Positions 41,101 through 53,100 of a DNA stretch of 64,000 nt are shown piece by piece. Origin of the DNA: Tubulanus polymorphus (taxonomy: Eukaryota > Nemertea > Palaeonemertea > Tubulaniformes > Tubulanidae). The first letter of the stretch is position 1. The number at the start of each line of letters is the position of its first letter. The notes beneath the pieces are model-generated. The model worked only from the letters and a program-made list of their open reading frames with translations. It ran no database searches and was not told where the DNA came from. The position numbers and the translations under genes are program-made. Where the stretch lies: the NCBI RefSeq assembly GCF_964204645.1, contig NC_134028.1, forward strand, positions 7,729,001-7,793,000. The letters are read 5' to 3'.

Positions 41101-44100
41101 GAGGAAGTAAGACCTGAGACACCTGTTGAAGAGGAAAATCCAATTACTCCTGTAGAGGAGGTAAGACCTGAGGCACCATTTGAAGAGGAAAAACCAGTTA
41201 CTCCAGTAGAGGAGATAAGACCCGAGACACCAGTAGAAGAGGAAAAGCCAGTTACTCCTGTTGAGGAAGTAAGACCTGAGACACCTGTTGAAGAGGAAAA
41301 TCCAATTTCTCCTGTAGAGGAGGTAAGGCCTGAGACACCAAAAGAAGAGGAAAAACTAGTTTCTCCTGTAGAGGAGGTAAGACCTGAGACACCCGTAGAA
41401 GAAGATAAACCAGTTACTCCTGTATGGGAGGTAAGACCCGAGACACTTGTAGAATTGGAAAAACAAGTTTCTCCTGTAGAGGAGGTAAGACCTGAGACAC
41501 CAGTAGAAGAGGAAAAACCAATCACTGCTGTTGTGGAGATAAGACCTGAAACACCAGTAGAAGAGGAAAAACCAGTCACTCCTGCTGCCGTGATAAGACC
41601 TGAGACACCAGAAGAGGAACAACCAATTACTTCTGTAGAAGAAGTAAGACCTGAGACACCTGTTGAGAAGGAAATGCCAATTACTTCTGTAGAGGAGGTA
41701 AGAACTGAGCCACCAGTAGAAGAAGAAGAACCAGTTACTCCTGTTACTTCTGTAGAGGAGGTAAGACCTGAGACACCTATAGAGGAGGAAAAACCAGTTG
41801 CTTCAGCAGAGGACTTAAGACCTGAGACACCAGTAGAAGAGGGCAAACCAGTTTCTTGTGTAAAGGAAGTAAAACCTGAGAAACCAGTAGAAGAGGAAAA
41901 GCCAGTTTCTCCTGTAGAGGAAGTGAGACCTGAAACGCCAGTAGAAGAGGAAAAACCATTTACTGCTGTTGTGGAGATAAGATCTGAAACACCTATAAAA
42001 GAGGAAAAGCCAGTTACTCCTGTGGAGGATATGAGACCTGAGACACTAGTGGAAGAGGAAAAGCCAGTTACTCCTGTAGAGGAGGTAAGACCTGAGTCAC
42101 CTGTTGAAGAGGAAAAACCAGTTACTCCTGAAGACATTAGACCTGAGACACCAGAAGAAGAGGAAAAGGCAGTGACTCCTATAGAGGAAATAAGACCTGA
42201 GATTCCTGTAGATCAGGAAAGACCAGTCACTCCTCTAAAACATGAGACACGATTAGAAGAGGAAAAGCCAGATACTTCTGTAGAGGAGTCTAGACCTGAG
42301 ACACCTGTTCAGGAGGAAAAACCAGTTACTCCTGTAGTGGAGGTAAGACCTGAGACACCAGAAAAAGAGGAAAAGCCAGTCACTCCTGTGGAGGAGGTAA
42401 GACCTGAGACACCAGTAGAAGAGGAAAAGCCAGTTACTCATGTAGATGAGATAAAACCTGAGACACCAGTAGAAGAGGAAAAACCAGTTACTCCTGAAGA
42501 CATTAGACCCGAGACACCAGTAGAAGAGGAAAAGCCAGTGACTCCTGTAGAGGAGATAATAAGACCTGAGACTCCTGTAGATGAGGAAAGACCAGTCATT
42601 CCTGTAAAAGCTGAGACACCAGTAGAAGAGGAAAACCCAGTTATTCCTGTAGAGGAAATACGACCAGCGAAACACGTAGAAGAGGAAAAACCAGTAACTC
42701 CTGAAGAGATAAGACCTGAAACTCCTGTAGAAATTGATGAAATTTCCCAAGTATGGGAAGAGTCATTTTCCCAAGTTTGCGTTAAAAGACAAACAAATAT
42801 TTCCATGACTTTCGCATCAGATTGGGCTGATGCTGAGAATATTGAGCCTATATCTTATGAAACTACTAAAACTGATGACAAATTTTCACCTGATCGTGCA
42901 GAAAATGTGGAGGAATCTGATGATAGTGTCTCAAGTGTTGATGAGCCTATTCTGAGTGAGGTTTATGTCGAAAGAAAACAAGAAATATGTTTCCTCGATC
43001 TTGACAAACAAAGTGAAGACTTAACTGAGGTTGAAGACAGTATTAGCAATATCCCAGTATCTACTGTGGATGAAGATAAAACGTTGACTGGCATGGATAG
43101 ATCATCACCTAGAGATGAAAAGTCTACAGATCATACGCCATCATCTCCAGTTGAGATAAACATTCAGAATATCTATGATTTGGAAGAGATATCTGCAGCC
43201 AAAGAAAAAGATATCACAGATTCAACAAATGAAGTTCCTGGTGAAGAGCTAGCACTTTATATTGATCATTCTGAAGAATATATTGTTTTGAACAAGGGTG
43301 AGGCATCATTTACTTTGGATGTTCCTATCGAACTCGGCAAAGATGCCACTGAATTGACTTTGACTGATACAGAATGCTTGGCATTGAATGAGCCAGTTTC
43401 ACTGGACGATATGAGTCCATCAGCTGATGAAGTCCAGGAAATCACGGCTGTGTCTGGCTTTGATGAAATACAAGAGGGAACTGCAGTTGAAGCTTCAGAA
43501 GTTGACACTTCAGAAGATATAGATTGTATTGAATCTGTGCATGAGACTCAGTCCCATCCTGGAGCCCCAACTGAAGGCCATATTCCTATCGAACCAGCTA
43601 CAGAGGTCTTAAGTGGGGATGATCTTGATAGGGACATGGTGGATTCCGATGTTGAAGTAGTTGAAGAAGCCTACGCAAGTGATGAAAGTGTTGGCCATCA
43701 AGAACAAATTCTCACTCCACATGATACTGATGAAATTCCCCAAGTATGTGAAGAGTCATTTTCTCAAGTGTGTGTTAAAAGACAAACAAATATTTCCATG
43801 ACTTTTGCATCAGATTGGGCTGATGCTGAAAATATAGAGCCATTTTCTTATGAAACTACTATAACCAATGAGAAACTCATACCTGATCATGCAGAAAAGG
43901 TGGAGGAATCTGATGAAAGTATCTCAAGTGTTGATGAGTCTATACTCAGTGAGGTTTATGTGGAAAGAAAACAAGAAATTTGTTTCCATGATCTTGAAAA
44001 ACATTGTGAACCAAGTGAAGATTTCCCTGAGATTCAAGGCAGTAGTATTCATACCCTAGATGATAATGAGTCACCAGAAATGGAATCTGATGCTCCACCT

Positions 44101-47100
44101 TCAGAAAAAAGTGAAGTCTTTAGAATGGTTGCAATTTCAGGTATGAGTATAGTTTCAAGTGAGATGAGTTGAGAACATTTATATTGAGGTGACTAAAACT
44201 GACATTAAGCTGTTGGGAGTATGAAGAAGCTGCTGTATCCAATGTTTACTTTGATGATTGTGACTATTCCTTTGATATATCTTCCTATGTTGTAGAATCC
44301 CAGATGCTGACTCGCGTTGAACATAAGTCAGAGAAAGTTGGACAGAAAGAAATTTCAACATTTGTTGAACACCGTCGTTCGCTTGGAGGATCTGAATCAC
44401 AGACAACTTACATTACTGAATTCACAAATCAGTCCCCTGTTATAGAGCGATCGGTTGATAATAATGTTGAGGATGTTTTGACAAAAGCCACAAATGTAGA
44501 CTCTAGGCAGACTGAAAGTGGAGCATATGAGTCAACCACCTATATATCGGAGGTTGACTATAAAAATGTATCTGCTCCAGAGGAATATTCACTCCAAGCT
44601 CATGAAGTTTCAGGTAGGAGTTTGGACAAATGTTCTGTAGATATAGATACAGGTTTGCATGGTACATTGCTGTACATTGCTGGGCTTAGGGAAGTTGATT
44701 GAATATCATATATTTCACACCAAAAAATTAGTGAACAAGAAAATGAAATTTATAACATTTTCATAACCTTAGCTATACATTTGCCCATAGGTCCCTCTTT
44801 GGCACTGGAAGTAGAAGAACATCGCTCATCATCCCCAAGCGATATTGAAATTTCAGACACTGAACACTATCAAACTGATGACCTTCCAACAGAAACCATT
44901 GAAGATCGACCCTTGTCACCTACGGACTATATTTTAGAACCTGAAATGGAGCCAGAAGGAAGGATCAGTGCTGATACATCTGAGCAAATCTTCATTGAAC
45001 AGACTATTCAGGCAGCTAGGGTCTCAGTTACTAGTTTGGCTGATGATGACCGCCCACCCTCTCCCTCTCAGTTGACTCTTGTAGTTGATGACAATGAGAT
45101 ACTAACATCAACTGATTCTCATTCAGGTACTAACAGCTATACATGAATTTTGGTGGTTTTCTTATTCACTAATTCAATGAATATTTCATCACTCTCTTTC
45201 TCTCTCTTCTCTCTCTCTCTCTCTACTGAATATCAGCATGAAATTTGCATGTAAGACTGATTCACATTTGATTTTCCTTTCTCGCTTTTAGTTAGACTTT
45301 TCCTTCGCCATTTTCCTTTTTCATAGCGCCTTCTTTTAAGTATCAGGTAGCATTTCTTTTTCTTTTTTATGCTCGAAAGAGTTGTCTGATGTATTCGGAT
45401 ATCAAGACCCTGGTGACCTGTATACAATTCCAGAACATGGAATCCTGGTTCATAAAACTGATGCTTCTGCATTAGATGTTGATCTCATTGAAGAAAAATC
45501 AATTCCGTCAAAACAACGCATTTCATTTAGTCCCACTGAAATGCCAATTGATGTTACATTAGAGTCTGGATTAGATCAAATCGGTGCCGAAGAGTCAGGT
45601 GATGATGATCACAGTGACCATGATCGGTGGGAAAGATCTCAGTCGTATGAGCGAGAAGAAGATCCATCGTCGGAAGTCACGTTTGAATATCTTCGTGCAC
45701 GACACTTTTCTACACCAGACTACACATTAGGATGCCCGGGTTACAAGAAATTACAGGCAACACACCCTTTTGTACAAGGTAGTGCTTTCATCTGTCTTGC
45801 TTTGCACTTTCACTTGAATTCCAATTGCTTTCATGTCTGAGCAGCATGATTGTTCTATACTTTTCTGTTGACACTTTCCTTCCCTCCCAACCTCAGTTTG
45901 CTTAAGTTTTAAAGTTTCAGTACACTTACATGCAAATTTCAAGTTGAGTCCATTATAAAACTGGTACAAGTCATAACATTTGGGGTTATATCATTGTTCA
46001 ATATCTATTTCGTTAACATTTATCATTATATGTTCATGTCCATTCAAGTGCCAATTTTTCATTCTTTTGTCATTTGTGATTTTTTTCATAAGCGGCATAT
46101 GAGCAAACCGAGAACAGAAGTGGTTCAGAGTTTACTCATGGTAATGAGGCTGCTACAGGTACCTAAGAACAAATTTGTTTAAATCCCATGTATAAGTTTT
46201 GCTTCAGTGCTTATTCATTTCATGTGCAAACTATGTCGATTTGAACGGCCAGGATGAATTGGCATCTTCTTAAATTCATTTGATTTGATATTGTGTTCAA
46301 TTATTAAGTCAGCCGTTGTTTTATGTCATGCAATTCTCACTTTTTCATTAAATGCGAGATGTCAATTGCATGAAGGCATGGCTTCATAACAATTGGCTCA
46401 ACCTGTTACCCTTCTCATCTTGGGTCTTACTGCCACTTTGTACCAAAAATCAAAATTATATTATATACCCAAACAGAACTCTATTCCACAATAGTATTTG
46501 ATTATGTTTAGTAACATTAGGGCTAATGTTTCAGGTGGTTCTTTGAACCCAAGTTTTAGTGCAAGATATTCTAACTTTGCAGGCCTCCTGTGAAATATTT
46601 TTGTTAAAATGTCAAATACTAATCTGACTCTTTCTAATTCATATTTTTAATGTCAGTGCCCGCTGACCATGAAGCGAATGCAACAGAAACAGACGTTGAA
46701 GAGCAGTTTTCACCTACACTTAAACCCTCCCTTGATCTAGACCTTCCTTCATATCCAGTCACTATTACTCCGCCTGAAGGACACTCCCCTATTCAAGAAA
46801 AATCTCCTGATATATCTCCTGTACACACTCAATGTCGTGTGGTCGGTAAAGTTAAAATAGCTGTTGGGGTTTCTCCGACTGATTTTATTCTTGAGGAAGA
46901 GCCTGAATATTTATCCTCTGAATTCAGCCAGTCATATACCGAACAAAGCCCGGATCAAAGTACTGATTATACAGAACAATCATTTGCAATACCTGTTGTT
47001 AAGGATGAAGGTGTTCAAAATGAAACTTCGGACAATACATCAGTCTCCCGTAGAGAATTTCTTTCTTTTGATAATATGGCTTTTGAAGGCCGCGAGACCG

Positions 47101-50100
47101 TCGACTTAAAGGCAGATACAGATTCACCTCTGATCACCCCCTCAACATTGGAATCTGTTGGACATAGCAGCACAGAAAAGGCCACTAGTCCTGAATTTCG
47201 TTCGGATCTAAGTACAGCAGATGACAAATCTCAAATTACAAGACAACAGCCTTTAGAAATTTCATCGCCAACGGATGAAAAAGAAACGAATCTGTTAGAG
47301 CTTTCGGTATCTGACTCACCCACCGGTTCCTCCCCTGATGCTCTGCCTGAGCCAGCTGAACCTTTGGAGACTATTCCTGAAACACAGTCTTTACTTGTTG
47401 AACAATCACGAGACAGTAATGTTGAATTAACGAGTTCCAGTAAAGGTAGGATCACAAGACAAGTATCTGAACCGCATGAAGACATTATGAAATCTTATGA
47501 AGCCACTGTTATTGAGAGCATCCTTGTAAGCCGTTCACATGAACCTTCATCTGATCATTCACACCATGCAAAAACCGCTTTCAGAATAGGTTCAACTGAA
47601 TATGTTTCATCTGAAGCTGAAGAATACCAGGATGATGATTTTGTCCAAACTGAATTATTACCAACAGCAGACCCACATACAACAGTTATTGTGTCAGAAA
47701 ATTCAGATGACAGTTCCCCTGAATGCTCTAAAGTTACACATGGCGGGGAGCCACTGAAAATGGTATCCGCATCACAACAAGCTAGAGAAGAAAGGGAGGA
47801 ACGACCTCCATTGCTTCGAGAAATATCTGAAGAAGATCGAACACAGTCTGGCTCATTTGACTCAGAAGACCTACGAACTGATGAGGAAACACTAAGAGAA
47901 ATGCAGAAAGAGCTGAAAGAAACATGTAATATGCAATCATCCATTCCTATAGATGTTGAAGTAGAAGATGAAGAGGGAAGTAAAACTCCTGTTATGGATG
48001 AAATTGCTTCAGAAGCTGAAATAGAATTAGAGACGGTGTCTGAATCGATAATATCCCATGCTATACCAGCACAGACTTCTAAAACTGGTGAAACAACAAA
48101 GCCTCGGGTGGCAGCTTCTGAAGAAATCACATCTTCATCTTCATCTGAGGATCAACGTGAACCAACTCTATTAGCTGCTACTTATGACCTCGACTCTGGC
48201 CATGTGTCGCGTGTGGTTGAAACGTTTGATATTTCGCCAGACAGCGTTGATAAGAAAGTAGCAGTCGCCGCAGTGCCAAAAGCCATACTGTCAAGTCCTG
48301 AAGATGAAGTTTTTGAACCAGAACCAGAACGCCACTCTTTACAACCACCTGTCATCCAAGAAGTTGAATCTGAAGGTGATACTGACTTTTCCGACACAAC
48401 TGAAACGGGTCTATCGGCCCCTGTCGTTGTAGATTCTGCATCATCTTCTCAAATCTGCCAAGAAGTGGCAGAAAGTTTACCTGTGGCATTAGATGAAGAT
48501 ACTTTTGAAATTATCACAGATGATGATCTGACTGGTTATGAGCAGTATGAAATCTCTGTAATATCTGCAGCTGCTGAACCATTTGTGGAAGTAGCCCCAG
48601 ATACACACGATGACTCATCCCCATCATTTGAACCATCTCCAATAAGTAGTAGTGAGCAATCAGCTCCTATCTCACCTTTCCCACTTTTTACATCATCAGT
48701 TATTGAACAGACTGTTGAACCAGCTCATCAATCTTATTCAGCAATGGAGGAAGAAATACTCCCAATTCCAGATATCCCAAGTGAGCAATCTTATATGCAT
48801 GCTAATGGACCTACTGAGGTAGATTATTCGCCAGAAGAAGTTTCTAGGGAGATTGTTACTGTTAATCAATCTGAAATTGAAACTGACGATCGATCATCTC
48901 AGAATCAGGATGAAATAATTGCAGGATTACAAGATGCCATGCTTGAAAGTACAGTTTCCACCCTTGAAAGTTCAACAAGTAGTTGGACAGAAGTGACGCA
49001 TGCTGAAGTACATCATGATGCTACGCATGTAACTGAAGTTATCATCTCTGATTTTCACCATGATCACCAACATGGAACTCTGTTGGAGGAGACAGCTGAA
49101 TCTGATGCTCAAACACTTATTCATTCAGATGCGTTAGTTGAATTATCATCAGATCTAGCTGATGATGAACCAACTGTTATGACTGAATCAATGATTGAAG
49201 ATTTGTCCGTGCCAACCACTTCTGATCGCATGGCATCATCAGATGCAACTTTATATGGTTTAGAGATGCCAACAGAAGAACTGACTGTATCTGTCGAAGC
49301 AATTAAAGAGGAAAGTTCGGATGACGATCAAATAGTTAATGTAGCATCAATTATTGTCACAAATGTTGTTCAAGAAGGCGTCGCTTCTGTAAAAGAGCAA
49401 ATGGAAGTTGAAGAAGCTGCTGAAATCATGGCAGCTGAAGTCATTTCTGCTGCTGTACAACATGACATTGAGACAAAAACTGACAATATTGATAACTTGG
49501 AAATATTTGGTGAAGCAGCTCTGGATGATGAAAAATATGCTCAAGTAATTGACCCATTGAAATCCCGTGCACCTCCTAGTTGTCCCAGTGATGAGGACAG
49601 TGGTGATGACCAGCAAGATGTTGCTGACTTCTTAGGAATGCAACAAATTCAGCAGAGACAGGAAGAAAAAGAATCTCTTCTTCAACGAGCTGAATCGCCT
49701 GATTCGGAAATGCCATTAGATCGATCCACAGATATGCCTTCATCTTTGGCACCTATTCTCATTTATGACAGTACAACCCCTGTTGATATGGAGAAAGAAG
49801 ATACTACTCCTAAATCTCCTGATCGGCCCATATCCCCTGACTCTGAGTTCCCAATTGAATCAGTTACTCAGACTGCCGATGATCAACTTCTTGGCTATGC
49901 TGGAATTCTTGAATCTGAACCTGCAGTTGAACTTGAAGATGAACTGTTAGAACCACCTGAACCAGAACTTATTCAACTAGTTGAAAGTAGACCCGAATCT
50001 GAAATGAGAGAATTTGAAGATCAGAGACCCATTTCGCAAGATTCCGCTCGACCAGACTCAGATATGAGGGATTCCAGTGGTTCCAGGACAGATTCTCAGT

Positions 50101-53100
50101 TGCGCGAATTGCGTAGTTCTGATGATGATCGCTTTGAACCCATGACCGACATTCCTGATTTAGAGAGACCTTTATCTCCTATTCCAGACAATTCATATTT
50201 GATTGAAGATGAGGATGATGATACCACTGATAAAACTTTCCAATTTGATGAGGCAGAGCAAGATGATCATTTAGAACTGACGGCAGCTAAGTTTGTTCAT
50301 GAGGTAATAGAACAAGCCCATTCTAAAGCGTCTGATATTACAGATGACCAGCAAGATCAAGAGGATAAGCCTAGTGATCAGAAGGAGGAACCGGAGGATA
50401 ACTATGTGAGTGAAAAGGATGACAAATATGTAGAGCATGAGGTACATCGTGATCAACCTCCTTCACCAGGGGAAACTACTGAAACTGAGGCTGTAACAAC
50501 AGCAGTCGAAGTAAGACAGGTAAAGATGCAGTATGAAGTTGAAACAACTGTGACTATCCCTTCAGAAGTTGTTTCACAATATTCAGAGCAATTAGCTGAA
50601 TCGGTAGAGCATATAGATGATGGCCAATTAGCTGAAGATATCCCTGAGATAACTGTCACTCAACATTTGCATAAGGAGACATTACAAGAAGATTATCCAA
50701 CATCGTATTACACAATGGTAGATGAAGATGTTGAAAAAGAAACTACTAAACCCATACAAGGAGTGGAGCAAGTTGAAGCTTTAGATGAAGATGAGAAATC
50801 CGATGAGGATACAGGACTTGCGATAATTCCAGCCAGTACAGAAAGAATTGAACGCGACCTTCACACCAGTAGTGGACGGTCTACGATTGAAGGTCCATTA
50901 CCTGACCAATCTGTTCAGCAATCAATTCAACCCAGTCATCAGTCAACAGATGGTGGCATGCCTGATTCATCACAGACACTTTCAGATATTTCAATCGGAT
51001 TAATGCATCATCCTGAAGTAGTCCCAGAAGAGCCTCAAGATAAGATCAATATGACAGAAACGCAATTTAGGATAGAAGTTCATCGAGGTGTTCCAGAGAC
51101 AGAACCCAGTCCAGAGAGAGATGTCCAGTCACCCGGTGTCATTGCGTATAGAGATGATGATGTTGATGCTCAAGATATGCAACCATCTGATGATGATGAC
51201 GATGATGATGATGATCAACCAGTATCTGATGAAGAGATTCGCCAGGCAGGTGAGTTCCTTGACACTGGTCTTGACGAAATACCTGAAGAATCATCCGATC
51301 AAGAATCACCCATCAGTCCACATCAGTTGTTAAATGAAATGACTCTTAGCACTATAATGGAATGCTCAAGTTCTCAGGAAAGTAGTCCAAAGGATAATGA
51401 CAAAGACTCTGATAGTGAAACTGATGAGCTGGTACAGCGAATGAGCATTGTCACTGATCCTGGAATGTTGCAAAGTCCTGATGATCATGGTGACTCGTCT
51501 AGTGTTGACAGCTTCACCACAGTCGTTGCTGCTGAACAGGAAGACGAGGAAGAAGATAGAATGGCCGACTTTGCTTCCATGACCTCATCATTTCATTCCG
51601 ACCATCCTGATCATTTTGAGGAACAGCCACAACCTGTATTCAGTATTGATGTACGGGACAAAGATGTCCTGACGCCTGAATCATCCTCTAATGGTAGTGA
51701 AAAATTCGAATTCATTGAGAAATCTGATATAGACTCCCCAGTTCTGGTTGAAAAGAAATTTTGCACCATTCAAAAAGAAGACATAGAATCACCACAATCT
51801 GACCAGGGTAGATCCTTCCCCGGGGTTCATTCACCAATAGCACGTGGAGAACTATTTAGTCGAATGGGTGACCCTGACAACATCTCTTTGGCTTCATCGG
51901 TCCCATCATCTTTGGCTGAATTTGAACAAATTGAAAGAGAAATTGATATACTAGGCACATTCCCGAAAATTGGTAATAGCAAGAGTGGAGAACGAGATGA
52001 TGTGTCAATTTCATCATCTTTAGCTGAATTTGAGAGACTGGAGTCTGAAATTCAAACTGGCTCTTCTAACGAGAAAATAACTCCTGAGAGTCAGAGTAGT
52101 GCTGGTGGTGGTTCTCTATCATCATTAGCAGAATTTGAACTTATTGAAAAAGATATTGAGGAAAATCGAAGGGGGTCCTTAGATGGGAAACCACTAACAA
52201 AAACATCTCAGTGTTCATCTATGTCCTCATTACGAGAATTCGAACAAATTGAACAAGCCTTGATTTCTGAGGAGGTAGAAAGTGAAGCTCAGAGAATTGT
52301 GACAATGCTAGAATCAGGTGAGTTGCCTGCGCCGATTCATAGTTCGAGTCCTCCGTCAAAAGCAGCCTCAATTACAGATTTAGAAAAACCCTCTGGTGAA
52401 GGAAAAGATCAAGTTGAGGGGGTGGATCCAGACAGTATAGGCGAAGATTCAGAATCTGGTTCACATGAAATAGAAAAAATTATTCAACAGGCATCATTGA
52501 ATGTGGAGAGTTTTCAGGATGTTAGTGATGGACGTTTGACTGCTAAGAGTGATGATGTAGACTCATTAGATGGAGACCCTGATCCAATATCTGTTGTGGC
52601 AATGGCGGATTATGCTGCTGCCCAACAGGCTGTTAGTAAATTAGATGTAGATCACGACATTGATGCTGATTCCTTACAGGGACAGGATGATATTGAAAGT
52701 GACAAAAGTAAGTCTGAATCGGTTCCAACTGCTGCTATGCAATCATCGGCTGATTCTATCGATGGTAGCAAACAGTTCCCTGATGATAAAATGTCTAAAT
52801 CAGGTGATTCATCCAGTGATAAACCTGGTTTGACTGTTGTGATTATTCCACTCGAAAAACCTTCCTATACCATGGAGTCATCAGTTGACTCTTTGACTGA
52901 TGTTAAATCTAATGTCATGGAGTCTTCAGTTGACTCACTGACTGGTGAAAAACCGACAGACGATGTCATGGCTGTTTCAGTTGATTCGCTGACTGGTCCC
53001 TCATATCCTGAAGTAATGGTTGCTTCTGCAGATTCATTGACGGGTGAAAAACCAGTCAGTGATGTCATGATGACTAGTACTGACTCGCTTAGCGACCAAG

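Noticed and set aside
37056-42137. Antisense open frame of 1,693 codons (and a 934-codon one at 37,312-40,116) across the second array
   Set aside because: The 54-bp unit simply lacks stop codons in these antisense frames. The 'protein' is a monotonous Ser/Thr/Gly repeat with no start context, splice sites or domain, and all selection-like features belong to the sense frame.
18446-42720. Possibility that the repeat arrays are a CRISPR or satellite array
   Set aside because: Units are contiguous, coding, and frame-preserving over thousands of codons; there are no spacers, and the exons have phased splice sites.
44221-44295. Small hydrophobic peptide frame ([12 protein letters not shown]..) in the intron after giant exon 2
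   Set aside because: 24 codons ending exactly at the acceptor TAG; it looks like a by-product of the pyrimidine-rich splice region.
47930-47950. S-x-I-P type EB1-binding motif (SSIP) in giant exon 3
   Set aside because: A single occurrence without the basic flanks such motifs need, in an acidic region.
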